This document shows positions 1 to 15,400 of a DNA stretch of 64,000 bases, in pieces; the stretch's first letter is position 1, and each line of letters begins with the position of its first letter. Origin of the DNA: Udeniomyces pyricola. Its lineage: Eukaryota > Basidiomycota > Tremellomycetes > Cystofilobasidiales > Mrakiaceae. A program made the position numbers and the translations under genes. The stretch is taken from positions 62,001 to 126,000 of the forward strand of contig BCIK01000030.1 in NCBI GenBank assembly GCA_039545295.1, given 5' to 3'. The notes beneath the pieces are model-generated. The model worked only from the letters and a program-made list of their open reading frames with translations, searched no databases and was not told the DNA's origin.

Positions 1-339
1 GCTCGGCGAGCAACGCATCGGGATCTATGCTAGTAAGTCGTCAGTCACTTACCGTTTCGATAGGAAAGACCGGATTAATCCGAACTGTTGCTCAAACTTT
101 GGATCGGCCCATCGTCCTTCTCTGTCCATCTCACCCGGCTACCAGTCAAAGCGATCACATCGTCCGATGAGGAGCTTCTTTTCGATTACGGCGGCAAGTT
201 TGAGGTCCCATCCTCCGAACCCAACGTACCGCCCAGAACTGGTACCGCGAGGAAGACTGTTCAGAGAGCGTCGAGTCCTGACGGTTCGCGGAGAAGGGGA
301 AGTGAGTTGTCAGAAGAGGGGATCGATGACGATGCGTGA
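1..339 (+). CDS. SET-domain histone methyltransferase, C-terminal end (E(z)/EZH2-like), 5' partial
   Basis: Only the last part of the gene is inside the window. Exon 1-32 reads GEQRIGIYA, and exon 146-339 continues IKAITSSDEELLFDYGGKF. Joined across a GTAAGT...CAG intron (33-145), they match the end of a SET domain: the strand before the catalytic loop, then the EEL-FDYG motif that closes the lysine-methyl-transfer pocket. The RIGIYA wording before the motif is closer to E(z)/EZH2 (GDHRIGIFA) than to SET1, SET2 or SUV39 enzymes, which suggests an H3K27 methyltransferase of a Polycomb-type complex. About 50 further residues, Ser/Arg/Glu-rich, follow the motif and end at a TGA. The SET call is firm; the E(z) subfamily is inference because the pre-SET and CXC regions lie outside the window. 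Confidence 0.7.
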
Positions 340-606
340 CAAATGATAGATTGGGTCTACGATGGATTAAAGATCATCATTGGATTGACGGTGCACGAAT
401 CATACATGATGACCGTCCATAAGAAATGGGTATGGTTGCTCAGGCTATGCATAACCCTGTTGGGAATGGATCTAGTGGCTATATAGAGGACGTTGCACAT
501 GAACATAGACGATGGTAGGCAACGGCAAGAGGGAAAAGAAAGATCAAGACGAACAAAAGAACAAGAAAGAGACAAAAAAATGTCGGGTGCGCCTAAGAAA
601 ACACAG

Positions 607-612
607 ACGCGT
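607..612. promoter_or_regulatory. MluI cell-cycle box (ACGCGT) upstream of MCM7
   Basis: An exact ACGCGT palindrome lies 186 nt before the MCM7 start codon. In fungi this is the binding site of MBF-type G1/S factors, and MCM genes are classical targets. Two more exact copies lie in the first MCM7 intron. Function is inferred from the motif and its position. Confidence 0.5.
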
Positions 613-797
613 CCGTCAAGGTGAGCTCGTTATTGATCTTTCGTTCAACATTGTCCCTTCCACCCCTCTGTCTCATCCTTGTCTCGCCTCTCCCATCCAC
701 GACTCACGCGACTACTCCATCCCACAAGGGCTTCCCTCTCACTTTCTCAACGTCTCCTCCGCTCTTCATCTGTCTCGTATCTTCCTCCTCTTGAGCT

Positions 798-4738
<3,941 letters not shown>

Positions 4739-5916
4739 ACAGAGCAAGAAAAAAGCTCGAAGCCTCATCTCATCATCGCATACATGTGTTGGCAAGACCT
4801 TCTTTTAGGATCCCCCCCCCCCCCCCCCCCCCCTTCCTCCGTGCCACACTGTTTTCTCTCTGTTCTTTCGTTCTTCCTGTCTCTACCTTGTCCCTTCTTG
4901 GATTTGGTCTCCTTGACCTCGCCTTTCTTTCTGCCTCGTTTCGAGTCCTGTTCTTTCCCCCTGCTTGATCTCCCGTATGTCCTACTTTTTTTTTTCCTCG
5001 CCCAACTTTCTCCCAGTCTGACCCTTCTCTTATTCAGTATGCCCCTTGTTCTTCTTTGATTCGGCTACATACATTGGATAGCTACTCCTCTCCTTGTCCT
5101 CCAAACATCTCATTCTCACTTTTCTCTCTGCGTCTATGTACTCCTTCCTCTTTCTTCTCTCTCTCTCTCTCTCTCTCCCCTTTTCACCTACGCCCACGTT
5201 TATTTCACCCTCTAGCTCTTCTATTATTTGTTTATTCTCTATCTCTGGCTTTCTGCGCACCTCTGTGCACCATCCAATATACCAATCCATCCATTTTTAA
5301 TATTGAAAGCTGTCTGGTCAGTACTGTGAACAGTCGCAGCTATACAAGTTATACGCGCGGTCTAGTCTGTTAGTCTGCAGAACGCGGGCTCCGTCAATTA
5401 TAGTACTATATAAGTAGACGCTGTTCTGATATGCATGATTGATCAACCTTTTGCCTGCCGCATGCCCTGTCGGAAATCTGTGCATCCTAGTAAGGTATGG
5501 TGGGCGGCCACCACCTACCGTAGTACAGGATGGCACCTTGTCATATACATATTACACGCACATGCTGCATCTTATAATAACTCTCAATTCCGGCGAGAGA
5601 CCCAGCTGCAGGCTCACTGATACAACAAATGAGAAATATATAGACTCCGGCGCGACCAGCGTTCGGGATCGGCTCCCGTCTCGACCCTTTCCCTTTCCCT
5701 TCCTTCCCCTTCGGTCCACGCTTCTCGGCCTTCCTTCCCTCTATCCGCCCAGCCGTTGATATCGACCACGACCTCATCTTCTCCATCGCGCTCCCCAATC
5801 TTTCTTGGTCTCTCTGCCTAGATCGCCTTCTCATTCGTCTCGCTCCGCCCGATCGCTCTCCCTGCTTTGTTCCTCGTCGTTTCGTCCCAGCCGAGCACGA
5901 CTAGCGACTCGTCACG
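4739..5916. other. Intergenic region, pyrimidine-rich
   Basis: Stretch between MCM7 and the SH3 membrane protein gene, both on the plus strand. It holds a run of about 22 C at 4812-4833, long CT-rich tracts and a (CT)n block near 5156-5177. No coding frame is supported. The final 300 nt, also CT-rich, are the likely promoter of the next gene. Confidence 0.6.
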
Positions 5917-8900
5917 ATGTATCGGCTCCCTCCGTCACTCTTCCTCTACCTTTCTTCGTCACTGCTTGTCCTTTCGCCGCTAGCATCTGGCCAGACAGCC
6001 TCAAGTACAGCGAGCTGTCTCCAACTCAGTGGAAGCTCAGCCTGTCCCGCTTGTACGTTTTGCTCCTCCCCAAGGACACCCGTACTCTTGTCAAAGGCTA
6101 GGGCCGGCCGTCCATCATCCGAGCTAACCTCTCTCTCTGGCTTTCCTCCGGCTTCCCGTGTTCCCTCCCGCTCGGATCGTTCTGCCTTCCAGTTGAAGGC
6201 TCCTACGTCAATCCGGCGAACCTCTCGACCTCATTCCCTTTCTTGAACGGAGTATCAAGTGTAGCCCAGTTCGATGCGGCTGTGTTTGGGTACCTTTCGA
6301 ATCCATATCAGTGTGCGTGGTTGTTCTTCGGTCGAGGATCGGCCGGGCCTTCCTTCCGCTTGGGGTTTCCTTCCCTCATGAGGCCTGCTGCTGCTGCTGC
6401 TGACGCCTTGGCCATTCTCTCTCCTTGCTAAACATCGTTCCCACACCCGTACACTCCCCCCCCCCCGCCAACTGCATCCTCCTTTTTTCTTCACTCGCCC
6501 TTTCTGCGGAATCTAGACGCCCAGACGCAGTTTGTGAGCAAACTTGGGTGCACCAACGCCAGTACGGCCACGCTTCGTTACGCGAGAACCGTCCTCTGTT
6601 CTGTGAGTTTCCGGATCTCACTTCCTGCGCGCATTCCGCGCCACTAAGACGGCGTGTAAATGAATCGGGTTAACTCATCAACATCCTCTCTGCTCCTCAC
6701 GATCTCTCGACTTGGATGCAACGTTTGTTTGTTCAGCAATGGACAAATAGCCTGTCAGTCTCTATTCTTCCATGCGCGTCGCGTGTTGGATGATCCCATG
6801 GGTCCGAACGTGCGAGATCAACCGTGTTAATTACGAGGGTTTCAACTTTCTATCATCGTGCTACAGTGCTTCGAGGGGTTGTTACTCCAGCTCATCCACA
6901 GACTCATCGTCTGGAAGTCAACGCAAGATGGTGTGCCAGCAGGTGAGCCCTCCCTCCAGCTTGCTGAGTACACTCGATCGTGGTGAATTCATCGATCGTC
7001 CGTATGTTACTCATGCTCATGCTCAACGGCGTGGGTTGTATCACTTGCAGACGTGTGTCGAGTACGCTGCCTCGGAGACGGCCCTCGTCAGCAATCAAGA
7101 GTTCTGTCCGGGTAGCGATACCACGGGTGGGACCAGAGTGGGCAATATCACCCAGGACTTGTACGTGCCGAAAGTTCAGGGTATTCCTTTGCTCTGAGTG
7201 GATCGACAGATCAATCTGAGATTGATTTGTTTTTTCCAACTTGTTGTATCATTAAAACAATAAATTGCTGGTCGTTGATGGCACCGACAGCACTCAATGC
7301 AGTAAGCTTACGTCTCATAGTCCTCACCAACGGTTCCTCCGTTTTCAAATGACGTTTACTTACGAATCGGGTTCGCACATTTCCTCGCAAATCTACTTTC
7401 TTGTTTGTGTGTGTGTGTCCAATTTACAGCCAACTGGACTTCCCTCGCTACCAACAATACATCTGTATGCGTCCTGGGATCCGAGAACGCTGAAGTCAAC
7501 TGTGGCTTTGCGTCCTCCACGCGGCAATTGTGCCGTTTCTGCTCGACGACATCGGGCCCGGACAGCTGCTGTTATGACTCCTCGACAAATGTTTCCTCCT
7601 CATGCGGTTATACCCTGCCCGTCAGGACGAATGGCGGCAGCAACAGTAGTGAGAGTGCACCGACAGCGACTATGATCAATACGGCGCCAGGATCGAACAA
7701 CCTCGCTGCAGGACTCAGTCGAGGGCAGGTTGCGGGAATCGCGGTCGGTAGCGTGCTCGGTGGACTTTTGGTATGTCTCGGAGGTTTTTTTCCTTCTCTT
7801 GTTATTACCGATTGATCGGTGCATGTGCGTTTGAGAATATTTCGAGGGTCCGACGTTGACTGATAGACAAACCCGATGCCGGCTCGATTGCTTCATTTCC
7901 TTGTTGTCTTTCCTCCTTTCCTGTTTCTTGTCTTCCTTAGCTTCTGGCGTTGATAGCAAGTCTCATCCTTTGTTGCGTGCGTCGACGACGCATTCGGGAT
8001 CACTCTATTCACCCACCCCGAGGCGATCTCTCCGCTTCCGTTCTTTCGACGCCCCACCCATCGACTCCCGTCAACGCGACGTTCCCTCCCAACCCAGAGC
8101 ACGATCCCAACGCTCGTCGTCGCTCCTGGTTCACATCCCTCTTCATCGCTTCCATCAATCCCGAAACGAACCCTCATCATACCGCCGAGAACGGGGCGGA
8201 TGAGAAGCGACCATCGCCTTTGGAAGAGCTCGACCGAGATGACGACGACGACGACGATGGGCAAGGGTTTTACGAAGGGGATAAACCTTCGTCGCATGAG
8301 CCGACGATGGGTGGATCTCCTCCTTTCGCGCCGGGTCTCGTAGGGTTAGGCGTCCGAACGGGCTCGAATGATCGAGATGTCTTTTTGGGACCGGAAGGCA
8401 CGTTGAGACCGGGTGGGGTCGTCACGGTCCTCTGGGCGTACAGCAGCACGCTTCCGGATGAACTTGACTTGAGGCCAGGGATGCGATTGAGGATCTTGGA
8501 GATGTTTGAAGATGGATGGGGGAAGGGAGAGGTGTTGGAAGGTGGAGAGAGTGGGAGGCAAGGTTCGTCCCTTCTAACCTTTTTTTTTCTTTTTTTTTCT
8601 TTTTTTTTCTTTCTTGTATCAACTCGTTGTTGAACGATCATGCCATTGACCTTGATTTCTTTCTGTCCTCCCAATTTCATGCTTTCCCACCTCTCTGCCG
8701 CACACACTACCCGTTTCCCTCGTCTTCTTGGCCTTTCCCACCTATTGCATTTCTTACCTTTACCTAGGCGCCTTCCCAATCGTCTGCGTCACTCTCAACG
8801 GCGCGACCCACGGCGGAGGAACGGCGACTCATTCGATAAGTGGTCATTCCGATTCCCGATCGTCGCTTCGCTCGGTCCAATCCTCACCGAGAGGTCAATC

Positions 8901-8994
8901 GCTCGGGCTGATGCTCGAAGGCCTGAGTCAGGAGGAGATTGGGAGTGGAGGTGTACATCCGGCAGACGCGTTTTATGGACAAGGCAGGAGGTGA
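5917..8994 (+). CDS. Single-pass membrane protein with Cys-rich ectodomain and cytosolic SH3 domain
   Basis: Predicted type I surface protein of 581 aa. Ten exons join in phase: 5917-6052, 6193-6312, 6517-6602, 6737-6753, 6867-6942, 7051-7160, 7291-7301, 7430-7770, 7941-8562, 8768-8994. Residues 1-25 form a signal peptide ending near ASGQ. An outer part of about 250 aa has many cysteines and N-glycosylation sequons (CTNWTSLATNNTSVC region). Gly-rich then Leu-rich residues around 285-312 form one transmembrane helix, followed by RRRR as an inner stop-transfer. An acidic linker with D7 leads to an SH3 domain (about 450-520): VTVLWAYSSTLPDELDL, then FEDGWGKGEV, then GAFPIVCVTLN. The layout resembles the yeast fusion protein Fus1 and other SH3 membrane adaptors, but no close family is recognised. 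Two exons are only 17 and 11 nt, so those joints are less certain than the rest. Confidence 0.75.
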
Positions 8995-9380
8995 TTTTCT
9001 CTTTCAAAGTTGGGATCGGTATACAGGTTTCTCTCTCTCTCTCTTTTTTCTTCTATCATAAGTTTGTCAAGTCTGCTTTGGACTTTTTCCTTTTTTTTTT
9101 CTCTGTCGTTGTCCTCTCTCTCTCCCTGTTTTTTTTTTCTTGTGTCTTCCTTTCGTGGTCGGTTTGTTTCTTTCGGGGGTTGGCGAGTCCTCCCTTGGCA
9201 CGTTTGCACACCATGGGGCCTGGGCTTGGGGCCGTTTTTTTTTTTTTTTTTTTTTCGTTTCGTTAACCCCCCCCCCTCCTTTTTATCATTTTTATTATCT
9301 GTCTTCTCGTACTTTATCCGGGTTTTTTTTTGTTTTAAATCATCCAGTCCCTCCTCCAAGACTGCAGTTAATTCTTTATC

Positions 9381-9495
9381 TTATATATTCCTATGTACAC
9401 ACACACATATATATATATGTATATGTATTCGACTCATATGACTGGCCGCTGCTGAAGCAATACTATCACATATGCAGTCGTACCAAGCCCGACCT

Positions 9496-9496
<1 letters not shown>
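9381..9496 (+). repeat. Direct repeat copy 1 flanking the N gap
   Basis: A 116-nt sequence with an internal (CA)n/(TA)n core. It is repeated almost exactly at 9698-9813 on the other side of the gap; I see two mismatches near the 3' end (CAGTCGTA versus CCGTCGTG). Confidence 0.9.
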
Positions 9497-9537
<41 letters not shown>

Positions 9538-9557
9538 TGATACGCCATATCGTATAC

Positions 9558-9597
<40 letters not shown>

Positions 9598-9697
9598 NNN
9601 NNNNNNNNNNNNNNNNNNNNNNNNNNNNNNNNNNNNNNNNNNNNNNNNNNNNNNNNNNNNNNNNNNNNNNNNNNNNNNNNNNNNNNNNNNNNNNNNN
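9598..9697. other. Assembly gap (100 N)
   Basis: Exactly 100 N, the conventional size for a gap of unknown length, directly after a long T tract. Confidence 0.99.
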
Positions 9698-9813
9698 TTA
9701 TATATTCCTATGTACACACACACATATATATATATGTATATGTATTCGACTCATATGACTGGCCGCTGCTGAAGCAATACTATCACATATGCCGTCGTGC
9801 CAAGCCCGACCTG
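9698..9813 (+). repeat. Direct repeat copy 2 flanking the N gap
   Basis: Second copy of the 116-nt sequence at 9381-9496. It begins right after the last N, which suggests overlapping contig ends or two haplotypes rather than a biological repeat. Confidence 0.9.
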
Positions 9814-9866
9814 GTAAGCTATCAGAAAACCTTTAATATACATATATATTCCAGCTATACCTCATA

Positions 9867-9907
<41 letters not shown>

Positions 9908-10720
9908 ATCTATTTCTTCCTACCTCCCGAGGATGTCTCATCTCGCGAGTATATGTATGTCCCTTTCAATCCGGATCGTCTTAAAACTCTCCATTCCTTC
10001 TCCTTTCTCCACGTCATCATCGTCGTCGTCATGATAAGTTGCCGTCATCCAATGAGGAGGAGAAGAGGGGGGGGGGGGCAAAAGACACCCCAGTCGACCA
10101 TGAATAAATGCATGAACACACAAAAAAAAAAGAAGAAGAAAAATACACGAAATGGAAACGGAATGGGATGAATGGGCGTTCTCGAGATCTTGGAAAAGAA
10201 AAGGGGGGGGGAAAGAGGGAGGAGCTGGGTGTGTCTCTCGTCGAAGCCCTTTTTCTTTCTTGTTCTTTCTTTTTTTTTTTAGACGGACCAGAATCTAGAA
10301 GGGAGGCAATGGGTGTGCGTGATGACAAGGCAGGTAAGAAAACCCCCCCAAAAGAATTACCAGAGGAAGGTGACACCGATGCCAGAAAGGATGGGAAAAA
10401 AAAAACAAGGGAGGTTTGGGGCAGGAAGTCTCAGTGATGAGCCAAAACCCTCAAGGTCGAACGAACACACAAAGGGATAGTCGTGCGTCATCAGAAGAAG
10501 GGAAGAAGGGAAGGAGGGAGGGGGAGTGGAGGGGATTTGAAGAGAGGAACGAACCCTTTGCGCTTCGTGAAGCACATCCACCATTTGCTGGGAACGGCCG
10601 CTTGCTTTCCCCTATAAAAAAAAAAGTGGAACCCAAACGATTTAGGAAGACCATTCGGGGGTTCTTCTGATCCACAATGTTGGTGAAGACTAAAAAGGAC
10701 GAGGGAAGAGGAGAGGACAC

Positions 10721-11735
10721 TCACTCAGCGTCGATTGGGTAGAGTCGATCCAGTAGTCGGGTTGAGAGCTCTTGACGGGCTTGGGTGAGGTACGACCTGA
10801 GGTGATCTAATTGGGTGCCGGAGAGTGCATGCCAAGCATGTCAGTGTCGGAACTAGAGTCACTCAAGACTCCACAAAGGGAGGAAGGAGGTAAGAGGTGG
10901 TCAGATGAGAAAGGTAAGGGGAAACGAACCAGCATCCATCGCGTTGGCAGGCGCAGCATACATGGTGTTGAGTGGGAAACTCGCGTCGCCCGGCAACGCA
11001 AAGCTATCCAAGCTCAATGTGTTGAGGACTTTCTTGGCCTCGGCCAGGTTGACCTGACCGCCTTTGGTCGCGTTGAGTTTGAGGAGGCATTCGGAGATGA
11101 AGAGGGTGAGGTAGATGAGGAGTCGATCGGCGGGGCCGTTGATTTCGTAGTTGCGAAAGAGGCAGTTGGCACGGAAGAGCGTGAGGGATTCGTCGATGAT
11201 GTCGATCTGGTCAGGGTCGGCTGGTGAATGATGGGATAGTGAGGATCAAAGAAAGGGGGAAGGGGGGGGGGGGAGAAGAGAAGAAGAGCGCAAAGAAGAC
11301 AACGCAGAAGCAGACAAAGATGGAGATGAGAAGAGAGGTCCTTTTTCTCTGATGAGAACAGAGGAGGCCGAGGAGAACAAGGAGGGAAAGGAGAGAGGGG
11401 GGAGTGGAGAGAGGGGCAGGTTGAAGGAAAGGTGGGAGGAAGGTAGATAAGACGCGAGGGAGAGAGAGAAGGAGACGAAGAGATGAGCGACGGACCGAGT
11501 GGAGCAGGGCCTCGGAAACGAGACTTGATGGGCAGGACGGATGTGTTGCCGACGAGGCGAACGTCGGTGAGTTCGTTGAATGCCGAGTGATAGGCCTGGA
11601 TGGAGGGGATGGATTGGATGTCAGCTTGAGTCAAGGACTGGAGATGAAGGAGATGATGAATGGGTGAATGGATGGATGGATGGATGGACGAATGGATGAA
11701 TGGATGAATGAATGGATGGATTAACGGACGGGCAT
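10721..11735 (-). CDS. ARC18: Actin-related protein 2/3 complex subunit 3 (ARPC3)
   Basis: Structural subunit of the Arp2/3 complex, which nucleates branched actin at cortical patches and endocytic sites. Four exons on the minus strand join in phase: 11730-11735, 11496-11595, 10930-11220, 10721-10806, giving 160 aa (human 178, yeast 178). The sequence begins MP-AYHSAFNEL and contains LPIKSRFRGPAP, LFRANCLFRNYEI, GPADRLLIYLTLFISECL and FPLNTMYAAPAN, and ends with LRSYLTQARQELSTRLLDRLY, all diagnostic of ARPC3. The first coding exon is only ATG plus one Pro codon; it was chosen because it restores the family's invariant MPAYHS start. Donors are GTCCGT, GTCCGT and GTTCGT. The first intron contains a GGAT-type microsatellite. 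Transcribed away from RTS1. Confidence 0.92.
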
Positions 11736-11790
11736 GGTGAGTTGTCTGGTTGAAAAGGGGGGAGATAGATGTATGTATGTATGTATGTAT
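11660..11790. repeat. Tetranucleotide microsatellites (GGAT)n and (GTAT)n
   Basis: GGAT/GAAT repeats at about 11660-11722 lie within ARPC3 intron 1. A TATG repeat at about 11771-11790 lies just upstream of its start codon. Confidence 0.8.
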
Positions 11791-12463
11791 GCAGGAGTAT
11801 GTATGTGTGAGACAGGTGGATGGCGTTGATGTTCGAAGCAGATGATGATTGATGAGTGAGATGGATATCGCAGGCAACCAACGTGCTGTGGGAGAGCGAT
11901 GATGTTAGATTATAATAATGATTGCGTTGCATTGTTGCAGCTCAAGCGCTCAAGCTGGCGGGCGAGTGATGATGAGATCAATGAGATCGATTCGATGAGG
12001 CAGGCACTCTCTCACTCCATGAGCTGATGATGATGATGATTCGCTTTAGGTCTGGCTTTCGATGGCTTTAATCGTTTATCCGAGCTGGATTGAGGCGATT
12101 CATCGCTTGGATTCATCGCTTGGATTCNCCCCCCCCCCGACGCTTCAACTGCTTCATCCTCCCAAGCCAGCCAGCCAGCCAGCCAGCCTTCCCTCCTTCC
12201 CTCCTTCCCCGCCCTCCCATCCTCTCATCCTCCCCTCTCTCCCTCCCTCCCCACCCACCCACCCACCCACCCACCCAACTTCACCCCTTCCCGTTCACAG
12301 CAGCCAGCCCATCCACAACCCATCCTTCTTCACACTCGCCAGACCCCATCCATCGCCCCGACCCCTTCCGTTTGGCTCTTCTTTTCTCAAAGCCCATCCA
12401 TCGCCTCCCCACGCACGTCCCATCCATCCCGCACCTACCTACCCTCAGTAGTTGACGTCAAAC
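11736..12463. other. Divergent promoter region between ARPC3 and RTS1
   Basis: 728 nt between the two start codons. The RTS1 side is rich in CAGC, CCTT and CCCA short repeats (about 12165-12300) and holds a single N at 12128 beside a C run. No gene is seen. Confidence 0.6.
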
Positions 12464-15400
12464 ATGAAGGGACTCAAAAAGGCCATGGTAAGCCGTCCTT
12501 TGCCTTGCTTCTCCACTCGCTTCCCCTTCCTTCTCTTCTCGCCCTCCATACTCCACTCGCCATCTTAGCTCCTTATCTGCACCAACGCTGCTAGCCAAAC
12601 TCCAAACCGAGCCCACCAGAGCGCTTGCAAATGAACCAGCCAACGCCGTCGCGAGCAATCGAATCGGAGATGATCATCATCATGCGCTCACCCACTTTCA
12701 AGCCGGGCTCGATCGAGCCGTTCCCCTCGACTAGTTCGGATCTCGCTCAGGTCCTCTCCATCTTGACTGTGTATCGCATATACTCATTAATAGAGATGGA
12801 AAGCGGTCGCCAGACCGACGAGAGATAGTTGCCAGTACCAGCTGGGCCAGAGTAGAGGGAAGGATCACAGGCAGGAGGGAGGCACAGAAACGCGCATGAA
12901 CGAGAGATGCCGGCCGGACTTGGGACGGACAGGCGAAAGGGGGGGGGGGACCGCCAAACGGGCAAAGATGCGGCTTCCCACGCGCCCTCTTCACTCTCCT
13001 GATAGGCTACATGCATTCAGACCTCGTCGTCAGGGCTGTCGCGTCCAACATCGTTTGTTAGTGCTGGATGGGTAGAGCGCGAGTGGGAGGGATAGCCCTT
13101 TAGCGGGAGACGGCGAGGCAAGGGTACGGCAAAGGGGGGGGGGGGCAGGGGCGACAGCACGTAGACATGCTGTTGCTACACCCAGTCTGTCCATGTCTTA
13201 CTTTGTGGCTCAACTCCTTGATCGCCTATGCTGCGTTCATTCTAGTCAGTGCAATGAACGTAGCTGATTGCCAGGCGTCAGAGCCTCCGCATCAGCTGGA
13301 TCGCTCAGGGCCTGGTTAACTTGCCGTTTCGAGGCTGGACCATCTGCCAACGGCCTCTAACGCCTTTCTCGCCTTGCTGCTCGCTTCCCATGTTTATCGC
13401 TTCAATCACGTCCTTTCTCCCTACACTGCCAGATGACTGACCTCGCCCTTCCTTGTCTTTTTTTCTTTTCTTTCTTCTTTGTCTTTCTTCATCTGATGCG
13501 CGATACGTTTAACGTGTGCTGCCCCGGTTATAGCAGCTCTCTAGGAGCAAATCCTCGTCCGACGGTAACAAGGACAAGAAGAACGCCCCTGCTCCCTCTC
13601 CAGCAGCCGCCCCGAACGGGAGCCGAACGTCAACTTCTATCCCTTCTTCCTCATCATCCCAGTCCACCTCCCCCGCCGTCAGCTCCCTTTCCAATCACTC
13701 GTCTTTGTCCCGAACGGCCTCGCCCGGCTCGACGGTCTCGGCCACCGGCTCGCGCGGTAACGTCAGCCCTTCGACGCCTGAGCGCAAGATTTCTGGCTCA
13801 TCATCCTCGTCCGACAAGACCTCGCCCGCGCCCCCGATCGTCGTCGTCTCCCAGAGCGAGATGCCGAACGATCCGATTCAGAGGTCGCACTCGCCAAACG
13901 AGTCTCATGCAGTTGGAGGACCGGGAGGGGGAACGCCTCCCAAGGCGGGCCCCTTGAACCGGCTGAGAGGCGTCGCGCCCCCAAAGGACACGATCCCAAT
14001 CGTTGGCAAGACGCCCAGGAAGCAGAGGAGTAGTCGGTTCCACGTCGTTGAGCATGTCGAGCTTGAGAAGTTGCCGGGTTTCAATGGTCAGTTGTCGTCC
14101 TCGCTATCCGCTTCTACAATCCTCTCTGTCGCCTTGTGTCTTATCGCAAACTCATGAAATCTTTCCGAACGCTGGTATGCCTGCTTCCTTTGACGCTTAT
14201 GTCCCTTTTAACCTCCACAGAGGTCTCGCCGGCCGACCGAACGGAGCTCTTCATCCGCAAGCTGCAGCAGTGCGCTGTCGTCTTTGACTTCAACGACGCG
14301 AGCTCGGACCTCCAAGGCAAAGGCATCAAGGGCCAGACGCTTCACGAGATGCTCGAGTACATTACTGCCCAGAGGGGTGTCATCTCGGAGCAGATATACC
14401 CAGAGGTTGTCGCCATGGTAAGCAGGTTTCCTTGCGTTGTAAATCGATTGCGGTGTTTCTCGCTGCGAATCTGCCTTTGTCTCCGGCCAGAACAGAGCTT
14501 GACGTTTATGTTCTTTATGACTGGTTGGGTTGCATGTGCTCGTCAGTTTGCTTCCAACCTCTTCCGATCTATACCTCCTCAAGTAAACCCGACCGGCGAT
14601 GCCTTTGACCCCGAAGAAGACGAGCCTGTTCTCGAGCTCGCGTGGCCGCATCTTCAAATCGTCTACGAGTTCTTCCTCCGCTTCGTGGAGAGCCCCGACT
14701 TCAACACCAACACCGCCAAAAAGTACATTGATCAGCCTTTCGTCCTCCAAGTGAGTTTCTTTCTGTTCTGGTTTCTTTGAACGCGATGTCGTCGCATCCT
14801 CGTGCGCCCGTGCTCTGATGTTGGGCCATCCGATTCCGAGCTGTCACTCATCGCATTCGTTGTTCGTCTTTCACCTTCCTTCCCTCTTTCCTCCCTTCCT
14901 CGAACCGATCTGCACGTTTTCAGCTTCTTGAGCTCTTTGACTCGGAAGACCCACGCGAGCGGGACTTCCTCAAGACGACGCTTCACCGCATCTACGGCAA
15001 ATTCCTCAACCTCCGAGCTTTCATTCGACGCTCCATCAACAATGTCTTCTTCCAATTCATCTACGAGACCGAGCGGCACAACGGTATCGCTGAACTTCTC
15101 GAGATCCTCGGCTCCATCATCAACGGGTTCGCCCTCCCCCTGAAGGAAGAGCACAAGACATTCCTTACCCGAGTCCTCATCCCGCTTCACAAGGCCAAAT
15201 CCCTGGCGCTCTACCACCCGCAATTGGCTTACTGCGTCGTTCAGTTCCTCGAAAAGGATGCGACGCTCACTGAGGAAGTCCTCCTCGGCCTCCTCCGGTA
15301 CTGGCCCAAGGTCAACAGCCCGAAAGAGGTCATGTTCCTCAACGAGGTTGAAGAGATCCTTGACGTCATCGAGGCCGTCGAGTTCCAAAAGATTCAGATT

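Larger units (their letters stand above)
8995..10720. other. Convergent intergenic region with homopolymers and assembly gap
   Basis: Between the SH3 gene and ARPC3. It contains several T tracts of 20-40 nt (including 9498-9535, 9560-9597 and about 9869-9906), short A and G runs and a 100-N gap. No coding frame is supported; long frames across it are poly-Phe or poly-Lys artefacts. Confidence 0.6.

Noticed and set aside
580..620. Short ATG-containing exon before MCM7 as its first coding exon
   Set aside because: It ends in a phase that does not join the MCM7 frame at any nearby acceptor; it is more likely leader sequence.
9140..9772. Long frames across T tracts and the N gap
   Set aside because: They consist of poly-Phe, poly-Lys and unknown residues and are artefacts of homopolymers and N.
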